Assembly (NCBI GenBank): GCA_947631075.1
Contig: CANRJU010000091.1
Span: forward strand, 1-8,872
Reading direction: 5' to 3'
Origin: an uncultured Lachnospiraceae bacterium
GTDB lineage: Bacteria; Bacillota; Clostridia; Lachnospirales; Lachnospiraceae
DNA length: 8,872 nucleotides
Shown: positions 1 through 5,173 of the stretch, piece after piece
How the letters are laid out: every line of letters begins with the position of its first letter
Position numbering within the stretch: the stretch's first letter is position 1
Made by a program: the position numbers and the translations under genes
The notes under the pieces: model-generated
The model's database searches: none
What the model was told of the DNA's origin: nothing
What the model saw: only the letters and a program-made list of their open reading frames with translations

Positions 1-1
1 G

Positions 2-277
2 ATGCTCGTGTCACTGGAAGAAATGAAAAACTATCTGCGGGTGGATTACGGTGAGGATGACGAACTCATCCGGCACCTGCTCTCCGCGGCGGAGCGTCTC
101 TGCGCGGATGTCGCCCGTGTGGACAGCGCGGAGCAGCTGGCGGAGGACGCGAATGCAAAAGCCGCCGTCATGTATGCCGCCGCCTATCTGTATGAACACC
201 GGGAAGAAGCCGACCACCACGCTCTGACGCTCACGCTCCGCGCCCTTCTGTTCGGTATCCGAAAGGAGGGCTTCTGA
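2..277 (+). CDS. Head-tail connector protein, gp6-like (DNA packaging / neck)
   Basis: This 91-residue protein matches the small gp6-like connector family that forms a ring below the portal and helps close the DNA-filled head. The recognisable pattern is an N-terminal L-x-E-x-K-x-Y-L-R-V-D stretch followed by acidic residues (GEDDELI), then two or three predicted helices rich in alanine and leucine. This start-proximal pattern is typical of the family, and the ATG at base 2 fits its usual N terminus. Any ribosome binding site lies outside the window, so the start is likely but not proven. The stop codon overlaps the next ATG by one base (TGATG), which implies translational coupling. Its position directly before a head-closure gene supports the call. 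Family assignment is by recognition only. Confidence 0.8.
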   Translation: MLVSLEEMKNYLRVDYGEDDELIRHLLSAAERLCADVARVDSAEQLAEDANAKAAVMYAAAYLYEHREEADHHALTLTLRALLFGIRKEGF

Positions 278-615
278 TGGAGATCGCTCTGCTGAATGCG
301 CGGATCACCTTCCAAAAGAACGATGTGACGGTGGATGCCGTGGGCAACCACCGGACGGCGTGGCGGGATTACTATTCCTGCCACGCCACCCTGGGCGGTG
401 AGAACGCCAACATGACGGAACAGGAACAGGCCGGCACGACCGTAGACCACGGCGACGCCAGCTTTACCGTCCGCTGGTGCGCCGCACTGCGCCCGGTCAC
501 GACCACAGGCTACCGTATCGCCTTTGAGGGGGAACTGTTCGATATCATTTCCATCGACCACATGAACCTCAAGAAAAAGAGCCTGAAATTCTACTGCAGG
601 AAAGTGAGGCGGTGA
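277..615 (+). CDS. Head closure / head-tail adaptor protein (SPP1 gp16-like)
   Basis: This 112-residue beta-rich protein resembles the phage head-tail adaptor (head-tail joining) family, whose SPP1 member gp16 plugs the connector channel. Visible family traits are the early R-I-T-F-Q-K strand, the D-A-V-G-N...W segment at about residues 21-30, and the C-terminal block FDIISIDHMNLKKKSLKFYC (about 88-107), which is very characteristic of Clostridia and Bacilli prophage members. A strong ribosome binding site, AAGGAGGG (263-270), lies 6 bases before the ATG. The start overlaps the previous stop by one base. Gene order (connector, adaptor, gp10-like) is the standard siphovirus order. Cytoplasmic assembly role; no signal peptide or membrane segment. 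Confidence 0.82.
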   Translation: MEIALLNARITFQKNDVTVDAVGNHRTAWRDYYSCHATLGGENANMTEQEQAGTTVDHGDASFTVRWCAALRPVTTTGYRIAFEGELFDIISIDHMNLKKKSLKFYCRKVRR

Positions 616-616
616 T

Positions 617-997
617 ATGTCGGACAGAGTCAAGATCGACGGCCTTGCCGCCGAGGTCATGAAGGGCCTTACCGAATACGCCGACCTTGCCGCCGACAGC
701 ATGAAAGCGGCGGTCAAAAAGACCGGAGCGTCCGTCCGCAAAGATATCCAGGCAAACGCACCGAAGAACACCGGCGCTTACGCCAAAAGCTGGACGGTCA
801 AGAATGTCCGCGAGACCTCCACTTCCATGGAACTCGTCGTGCATTCCAGAAACCGCTATCAGCTGGCGCACCTGCTGGAGTTTGGCCACGCCAAACGCGG
901 CGGCGGACGTGTCGCCGGAAGGGCGCATATCGCTCCCGCCGAAGAAAAAGCCGTCCAGGAACTCGAAAAGGAGATCCGGAAGGCGCTGGGAGGTTAG
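617..997 (+). CDS. HK97 gp10-like neck/tail component
   Basis: This 126-residue protein fits the HK97 gp10-like family of small neck or tail-completion proteins encoded between the head-closure gene and the tail terminator. It begins with an A/L/K-rich helical stretch (about residues 8-55). The family hallmark follows: a segment A-P-K-N-T-G-A-Y-A-K-S-W (about 54-65), matching the usual AP-x-x-T-G-x-L-x-x-S pattern. Next come a beta strand and a Y-x-L-A-H-L-L-E-F-G-H block (about 81-91), matching the usual Y-x-x-x-x-E-x-G pattern. A C-terminal helix ends the protein. The ATG lies one base after the previous stop, with a modest GTGAGG ribosome binding site at 604-609. Exact structural role varies between phages, so the functional label is approximate. 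Confidence 0.82.
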   Translation: MSDRVKIDGLAAEVMKGLTEYADLAADSMKAAVKKTGASVRKDIQANAPKNTGAYAKSWTVKNVRETSTSMELVVHSRNRYQLAHLLEFGHAKRGGGRVAGRAHIAPAEEKAVQELEKEIRKALGG

Positions 998-999
998 CC

Positions 1000-1323
1000 A
1001 TGGATGAACTGATGGAACTGATGAAGGAAATGGGCATACCGTATGCCTATGACCACTTTGCCGAGGGGGAATCCCCGGACCCGCCCTTCCTCTGCTTCCT
1101 CCTGCCCGGCAGCGATAACTTCGCCGCCGACGGGAGGGTCTACTACAAGATCAGCGAGGTACGGGTGGAACTGTACACCGATATCAAGGACGTGTCGGCG
1201 GAACAGGCTGTGGAGGCTGTGCTGGACCGGCACGGCATTTTTTATGAGAAGTCCGAAACATGGATCGACAGCGAAAAGCTGTACGAGGTCCTATACCGAT
1301 TTGAAACGGAGGGTTTGCAATGA
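1000..1323 (+). CDS. Tail terminator / tail completion-like protein
   Basis: This 107-residue protein sits between the gp10-like gene and the major tail protein gene, the slot normally filled by the tail terminator (tail-to-head joining) protein. It resembles the small 'prophage pi2 protein 38'-type proteins of Firmicutes phages. Visible traits are an N-terminal helix (MDELMELMKEMGIPYAYDHF), a PPFLCFLLPGSDNFAADGR region, and beta strands carrying YKISEVRVELYT. A helix follows (about residues 65-78), then a final strand of the form YEVLYRFETEG. This alpha-beta plan fits tail terminators. A GGGAGG ribosome binding site (988-993) lies 6 bases before the ATG. The stop overlaps the next start as ATGA. 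Function rests mainly on position and general resemblance. Confidence 0.7.
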   Translation: MDELMELMKEMGIPYAYDHFAEGESPDPPFLCFLLPGSDNFAADGRVYYKISEVRVELYTDIKDVSAEQAVEAVLDRHGIFYEKSETWIDSEKLYEVLYRFETEGLQ

Positions 1324-1970
1324 GCCAGAAGAAAAACAAGGTCAAATTCAATATCTGCAACGTACACTATGCGCTGCTCACGACCGGGGAGGACGGCGGC
1401 GTCGAGTATGGCGCTCCTGTGCCGATGCCGGGCGCCGTCTCCCTGTCCCTGGACCCCAACGGTGAGCCGTCCATCTTTTATGCGGACGGTTACGCCTACT
1501 ACACCATCTCCAACAACATGGGCTACGAGGGCGACCTCGAACTGGCGATGGTGCCGGACAGCTTCCGCACCGATGTGCTGAAGGAGTCCCTGGATGAAAA
1601 CAAGGTGCTGGTCGAGGACGCCAGCGTGGAGACCGAGCGGTTCGCCCTGCTGTTCGAGTTCGACGGCGACGTGAAGAAGATCCGCCATGTGCTGTATAAC
1701 TGCTCCGCCGCCCGTCCCACCATCGAGTCCTCCACCAACGAGGAGGAGATCGAGGTGCAGACCGAGACCCTGGCGATCACCGCCTCCCCGCTGGAGGGCG
1801 GCTATGTGAAGGCCAGGACTTCCGATGAGACCACGGAGGAAGCGTACAAGGACTGGTACACGAAGGTATATATGCCGGCCAACGCATCCGAAGCCGTGGC
1901 GCTCCGCAAGACGGGCGCTCCCGTGGCGCAGGTCGCCAAGGCCGACGGAAAGGCGGTGGATAAAGCATGA
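1320..1970 (+). CDS. Major tail (tube) protein, phi13 family
   Basis: This 216-residue protein matches the phi13-type major tail protein family, whose copies stack as rings to build the siphovirus tail tube around the tape measure. Visible landmarks: an N-terminal strand reading K-V-K-F-N-I-C-N-V-H-Y-A; a PVPMPGAVSLSLDPNGE segment (about residues 34-50); and an ADGYAYYTISNNMGYEGDLELA stretch (about 55-76) that is typical of this family. Later come FALLFEFDGD-V-K-K and the VLYNCSAARPTIESS region (about 123-138). The last 25 residues are alanine- and lysine-rich and probably flexible. There is no appended Ig-like domain, unlike some tube proteins. A GGAGGG ribosome binding site (1308-1313) lies 6 bases before the start. 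The start overlaps the upstream stop, and the stop overlaps the next start, both as ATGA. Confidence 0.9.
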   Translation: MSQKKNKVKFNICNVHYALLTTGEDGGVEYGAPVPMPGAVSLSLDPNGEPSIFYADGYAYYTISNNMGYEGDLELAMVPDSFRTDVLKESLDENKVLVEDASVETERFALLFEFDGDVKKIRHVLYNCSAARPTIESSTNEEEIEVQTETLAITASPLEGGYVKARTSDETTEEAYKDWYTKVYMPANASEAVALRKTGAPVAQVAKADGKAVDKA

Positions 1971-2344
1971 GCATGAAGCAGAACATCGAGATCGACGGCA
2001 GGCAGGTGCCTTTCCGCGCCTCCGCCGCCATTCCCCGCATCTACCGCATGAAGTTCCACCGAGACATCTACAAGGACCTCAAGGCGCTGGAACGCAGCCT
2101 GGGCGACAGCACCGAGGACGCTTCCAGCCTGGATATGTTCTCCCTGGAGATGTTCGAGAACATCGCCTACATCATGGCGAAGCACGCCGACCCCTCCATC
2201 CCGGACTCCCCGGAGGAATGGCTGGATGAGTTCAACACCTTCTCGATCTACCAGGTGCTGCCGAAGCTCATCGAACTGTGGGGGCTGAACGTACAGACAG
2301 AGGTCGAGTCTAAAAAAAACTTCGCCCGACGGAACGCGAAATGA
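1967..2344 (+). CDS. Tail assembly chaperone, G-type (unshifted product)
   Basis: This 125-residue protein lies between the major tail protein and tape measure genes, the position of the tail assembly chaperone (lambda gpG equivalent). It opens with a short strand (QNIEIDGRQVPFRASAA), followed by I-P-R-I-Y-R-M-K-F-H-R-D-I-Y-K-D-L, which is typical of the Firmicutes G-type chaperones. The rest is helical, with a PEEWLDEFNTFSIYQVLPKL block at about residues 84-103. Known role of the class: soluble chaperone that coats the tape measure during tail assembly, absent from the virion. A slippery heptamer seven codons before the last sense codon produces a longer G-T form. Two in-frame ATGs (1967 and 1973) are possible starts. 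1967 overlaps the previous stop as ATGA and has a weak GGTGGA site 6 bases before it. The last base of codon 125 is base 2341, shared with the ATG of the T segment. Confidence 0.82.
   Translation: MSMKQNIEIDGRQVPFRASAAIPRIYRMKFHRDIYKDLKALERSLGDSTEDASSLDMFSLEMFENIAYIMAKHADPSIPDSPEEWLDEFNTFSIYQVLPKLIELWGLNVQTEVESKKNFARRNAK
2314..2320 (+). promoter_or_regulatory. Programmed -1 ribosomal frameshift site, A AAA AAC
   Basis: Bases 2312-2319 are eight A's followed by C. In the G frame the codons are AAA (2315-2317) and AAC (2318-2320), so the heptamer A AAA AAC matches the X XXY YYZ rule exactly in the correct phase. Slipping back one base enters the open T frame. Upstream AGAGG (2299-2303) lies 10 bases before the heptamer, similar to the internal Shine-Dalgarno stimulators known from bacterial dnaX. 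The run of eight A's could also give transcriptional slippage by adding one A, with the same product. Confidence 0.85.
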
Positions 2345-2505
2345 CAACGCCGCTGTTCCTGCTCCGCTGCGTACAGCTTGGACTCTCCATCCGCGACCTT
2401 GACCTTCTCACCATTGGCATGGTCAACGATATGTACGCGGAGAGCAGGAACGACGAGTACAAATATGCCACACTCGCTACTCAGGAGGATTTTGATAAGT
2501 TCTAA
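2320..2505 (+). CDS. T segment of the tail assembly chaperone, expressed as a G-T fusion by -1 frameshift
   Basis: This reading frame is -1 relative to the G gene and is open from the slippery site to a TAA at 2503-2505. After the shift it reads L-R-P-T-E-R-E-M-T-T-P-L-F-L-L-R-C-V-Q and continues with LSIRDLDLLTIGMVNDMY and a final ATQEDFDKF. That sequence type is highly characteristic of T domains in Firmicutes siphophages. Joined as 1967..2320 plus 2320..2505 the fusion is 118 + 61 = 179 residues. By analogy with lambda gpGT, the T part would recruit the tube protein to the tape measure-chaperone complex. An ATG at 2341 overlaps the G stop (ATGA), so independent translation of a 54-residue T is conceivable. 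However, only a weak GGAA lies upstream, and the frameshift route explains the open frame before that ATG. Confidence 0.8.
   Translation, partial: LRPTEREMTTPLFLLRCVQLGLSIRDLDLLTIGMVNDMYAESRNDEYKYATLATQEDFDKF
2321..2359 (+). promoter_or_regulatory. Possible frameshift-stimulating RNA structure (hairpin or pseudoknot)
   Basis: Two pairings are visible just after the slippery site. TTCGC (2321-2325) can pair with GCGAA (2336-2340), leaving a 10-base loop. GGAACGCG (2331-2338) can pair with CGC plus GTTCC (2351-2353 and 2355-2359) with one bulged T at 2354. The first alone starts with no spacer, which is unusual. The second starts 10 bases after the heptamer, which is more conventional. Using only GGAAC (2331-2335) with GTTCC (2355-2359) together with the first stem would form an H-type pseudoknot. 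Pairing was found by eye; no energy calculation was done. Confidence 0.4.
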
Positions 2506-2529
2506 GGCCCGGTCAGCGCCGGGCTTTTT
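2504..2529 (+). terminator. Intrinsic terminator between chaperone and tape measure genes
   Basis: GCCCGG (2507-2512) pairs perfectly with CCGGGC (2519-2524) around a six-base loop, TCAGCG. Five T's (2525-2529) follow at once. A's at 2504-2505 and G at 2506 could extend the stem into the T-run. The hairpin begins directly after the T-segment stop codon (TAA 2503-2505). It has the form of a Rho-independent terminator and lies inside the tail operon, so it probably attenuates rather than ends transcription into the tape measure gene. Confidence 0.72.
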
Positions 2530-2540
2530 CCATGCCATTG

Positions 2541-2550
2541 GGAGGGGAGG
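2541..2550 (+). promoter_or_regulatory. Ribosome binding site that fixes the tape measure start
   Basis: The purine block GGAGGGGAGG ends 8 bases before the ATG at 2559. An in-frame ATG at 2532 lies upstream of this site and directly next to the terminator T-run, with no ribosome binding site of its own, so 2559 is the better start. Confidence 0.8.
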
Positions 2551-2558
2551 TGTCCGTC

Positions 2559-5159
2559 ATGGCAAACAGAATCAAGGGGATCACGGTTGAGATTGGCGGC
2601 GACACTACCAAACTCCAGACTGCGCTGAAAGGCGTCAACACGCAAATCAAGAATACCCAGTCCCAGCTGAAGGATGTCGAGAAACTGCTGAAGCTGGACC
2701 CTGGGAACACCGAACTCCTGGCGCAGAAACATAAGCTGCTGGGGGATGCGGTCAAGGAAACCAAGGAAAAGCTGGACACCCTGAAAACCGCCGCCGAGCA
2801 GGCAAACACCGCTCTGGCAAACGGCGAGATCTCTCAGGAACAGTATGACGCCCTCCAGCGTGAGATCATCGAAACGGAAAATGAACTCCGCCGGCTGGAG
2901 GAGCAGGCCAACCAGTCCGCTACGGCGGTGCAGAAGATCGCCGCCACCGGGGAAAAGCTGAAGGGCATCGGCGACAACATCTCCTCGGTCGGTCAGAAGT
3001 TCCTGCCCGTCACTGCCGCTGTCACCGGCCTTGGCGCCGCAGCTGTCAAGACCGCCGCCGACTTCGATACCGCCATGAGCCAGGTGGCGGCGGTTTCCGG
3101 CGCAACGGGGAGCGACCTGGATGCCCTGCGGGACAAGGCCCGCGAGATGGGTTCCAAGACCAAGTTCTCCGCGTCCGAGGCGGCGGAAGCCATGAACTAC
3201 ATGGCGATGGCCGGCTGGAAAACAGAGGATATGCTCTCCGGCATCGAGGGCATCATGAACCTTGCCGCCGCCAGCGGCGAGGACCTCGCCACCACCTCGG
3301 ACATTGTCACGGACGCGCTGACCGCCTTCGGCCTTACCGCCGCCGATTCCGGCCACTTCGCGGATATCCTTGCCGCCGCGTCCAGCAACGCCAATACCAA
3401 TGTCTCCATGATGGGCGAGACATTCAAATACTGCGCGCCGATTGCCGGCGCTCTGGGCTTCTCCGCGGAGGACACCGCAGAAGCCATCGGACTGATGGCA
3501 AACGCGGGGATCAAGTCCACCCAGGCCGGCACGGCGCTGCGCACCATCATGAACAACCTCGCCGGAGAAGTGAAAATCTGCGGCTCGAACATCGGCGAGG
3601 TCACGGTCGCCACCACCAATGCGGACGGCTCCATGCGGAACCTGAGCGCCATTCTTGCAGACTGCCGTTCCGCTTTCAGCGGGCTGACCGAATCGGAAAA
3701 AGCCGCCGCTGCGGAATCTCTGGTAGGCAAAAACGCCATGTCCGGCTTCCTCGCCCTGATGAACGCGGGAGAAGCCGACATCACCAAGCTGAGTAGCGCC
3801 ATCGCCAGCTGCGACGGCACGGCGGAGGACATGGCGGCGACCATGCAGGACAACCTCGCCGGACAGCTGACCATCCTCAAAAGCGCGCTGGAGGAACTGG
3901 CGATCTCTTTCGGAGAACTGCTGATGCCCGCCCTGCGCACCATCGTCGGCTGGATTCAGAATTTTGTGAACTGGCTGAACGGCATGGATGAGGGAACCAA
4001 GAAGGTCATTGTCACGGTCGCGCTCCTCGCCGCCGCAATCGGCCCCGTGCTGATCGTGGTCGGCAAGGTGATCTCGGCGGTAGGCACCATCATGACCATT
4101 GTCCCCAAGATCGCCGGAGTCATCAACACGGTCAAGACCGCGTTTGCCGCTTTGAACGCCACCATGCTGGCAAACCCCATCTTCCTCATTATCGCGGCGA
4201 TCACCGCCCTGGTGGCGGCTTTCATTTATCTCTGGAATACCAATGAGGGCTTCCGCCAGTTCTGGATCGACCTGTGGGAGAATGTCAAGGAAGTCGCCAT
4301 CGCCGTGTGGAACGCCATCGTGGAGTTCTTCACCGCCGCCTGGAACGCCATTGTCCAGACAGCCACTGCCATCTGGACGGCTCTGAAGGGCTTTTTCGTG
4401 GGGCTGTGGGAAGGCATCAAGCAGGTCTTTACCACGGCGGTCACGGCGGTATCCACTTTCCTGGCAAACGCCTGGGCCGGCATCCAAAATACAGTGACCA
4501 CTGTTTTCAATGCCATCAAGACCTTCTTCACCAATGCCTGGAACGGCATCAAGAACACGGTCACCAGCGTGGTGAACAGTATCAAGACCGCCGTTTCCAC
4601 CGCGTTCACAGCCATGTGGAATGGGATCACCACCACGGTCGGCAATATCGTGAACAGCATTCGGAACGGATTTAACAATGCGGTCAGCTTCATCAAGGGG
4701 CTGGCATCCTCGGCATTCAGTTGGGGCGCGGACATCATCAGCGGCATTGTGAACGGCATCCGCAGCATGATCGGCAAAGTCAAGGACGCCGTTTCCAGCG
4801 TGGCAAACGCCATCCGCTCCTTCCTGCACTTCTCGGTGCCGGATGAAGGACCGCTGACCGATTACGAATCGTGGATGCCGGACTTCATGTCCGGGCTTGC
4901 TTCCGGCATTGAAAAGGGCCGTGGCCTTATCACGAAGGAGATCGGGAAACTGGCGGAGGACATGGACTTCAAAAAGGCCCTGCCTGATATGAGCGCCAAC
5001 CTCCAGATGACCGGGTCGGGCGGCAGCTATGCGGATAACGGCAGCACCGTCAACCTGAACCAGCCCATCATGCTGGACGGCAGGACGATCACCACTATTG
5101 TCTCGCAGATCCAGTACCAGCAGGGGCGCGCCACCCTGCGCAACCTCGGAACAACGTAA
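2559..5159 (+). CDS. Phage tail tape measure protein (TP901 type)
   Basis: This 866-residue protein sets tail length and occupies the tube lumen. Using the rule of about 1.5 angstroms per residue, a tail near 130 nm is expected (inference). Domains in order: a conserved N-terminal stretch and long coiled coil (about residues 8-125, with K/E/L/Q-rich heptads); the TP901-type core (about 150-450) with AADFDTAMSQVAAVSG, MAMAGWKTEDML and GIKSTQAGTALRTIMNNLAG; and hydrophobic segments at about 482-512 and 540-558. A tryptophan/phenylalanine-marked 11-residue repeat region follows (about 573-709). The C-terminal region starts at LHFSVPDEGPLTDYESWMPD (about 756-775), a sequence typical of Clostridia prophage tape measures. 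No peptidoglycan hydrolase domain (NlpC/P60, CHAP or lytic transglycosylase) is evident. The start at 2559 is chosen for its strong ribosome binding site. It lies between the G-T chaperone and the hub gene, the expected order. Confidence 0.95.
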   Translation: MANRIKGITVEIGGDTTKLQTALKGVNTQIKNTQSQLKDVEKLLKLDPGNTELLAQKHKLLGDAVKETKEKLDTLKTAAEQANTALANGEISQEQYDALQREIIETENELRRLEEQANQSATAVQKIAATGEKLKGIGDNISSVGQKFLPVTAAVTGLGAAAVKTAADFDTAMSQVAAVSGATGSDLDALRDKAREMGSKTKFSASEAAEAMNYMAMAGWKTEDMLSGIEGIMNLAAASGEDLATTSDIVTDALTAFGLTAADSGHFADILAAASSNANTNVSMMGETFKYCAPIAGALGFSAEDTAEAIGLMANAGIKSTQAGTALRTIMNNLAGEVKICGSNIGEVTVATTNADGSMRNLSAILADCRSAFSGLTESEKAAAAESLVGKNAMSGFLALMNAGEADITKLSSAIASCDGTAEDMAATMQDNLAGQLTILKSALEELAISFGELLMPALRTIVGWIQNFVNWLNGMDEGTKKVIVTVALLAAAIGPVLIVVGKVISAVGTIMTIVPKIAGVINTVKTAFAALNATMLANPIFLIIAAITALVAAFIYLWNTNEGFRQFWIDLWENVKEVAIAVWNAIVEFFTAAWNAIVQTATAIWTALKGFFVGLWEGIKQVFTTAVTAVSTFLANAWAGIQNTVTTVFNAIKTFFTNAWNGIKNTVTSVVNSIKTAVSTAFTAMWNGITTTVGNIVNSIRNGFNNAVSFIKGLASSAFSWGADIISGIVNGIRSMIGKVKDAVSSVANAIRSFLHFSVPDEGPLTDYESWMPDFMSGLASGIEKGRGLITKEIGKLAEDMDFKKALPDMSANLQMTGSGGSYADNGSTVNLNQPIMLDGRTITTIVSQIQYQQGRATLRNLGTT
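4275..4685 (+). repeat. 11-residue (33-base) tape measure repeats with fixed aromatic residue
   Basis: In the tape measure protein a bulky residue recurs every 11 residues: W573, W584, W595, W606, W617, V628, W639, F650, W661, V672 and F683. It is usually followed by N/E/T-A/G-I/L (for example WNAI, WTAL, WEGI, WAGI, FNAI, WNGI, VNSI). After F683 the motif is re-phased by four residues (W687 NGI, V698 NSI, V709). Eleven-residue repeats with W and F at fixed positions are known in tape measure proteins and reflect a long regular helix inside the tube. Base-level identity between units is low, so this is a protein repeat, not a recent DNA duplication. Confidence 0.85.
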
Positions 5160-5173
5160 GGAAGGAGACAGCC

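Noticed and set aside
2532..2558. Upstream in-frame ATG for the tape measure protein
   Set aside because: It sits right after the terminator T-run with no ribosome binding site, whereas the ATG at 2559 has GGAGGGGAGG eight bases before it and gives the usual M-A-N-x-I-K-G start.
3999..4235. Hydrophobic stretches considered as a separate membrane protein or holin
   Set aside because: They lie inside the tape measure frame at the position where tape measures normally carry hydrophobic segments, with no stop or restart.
4275..4685. 33-base periodicity considered as a CRISPR-like or DNA tandem repeat
   Set aside because: Units differ strongly in bases and have no spacer/repeat organisation. The period is imposed by an 11-residue protein motif in an intact reading frame.
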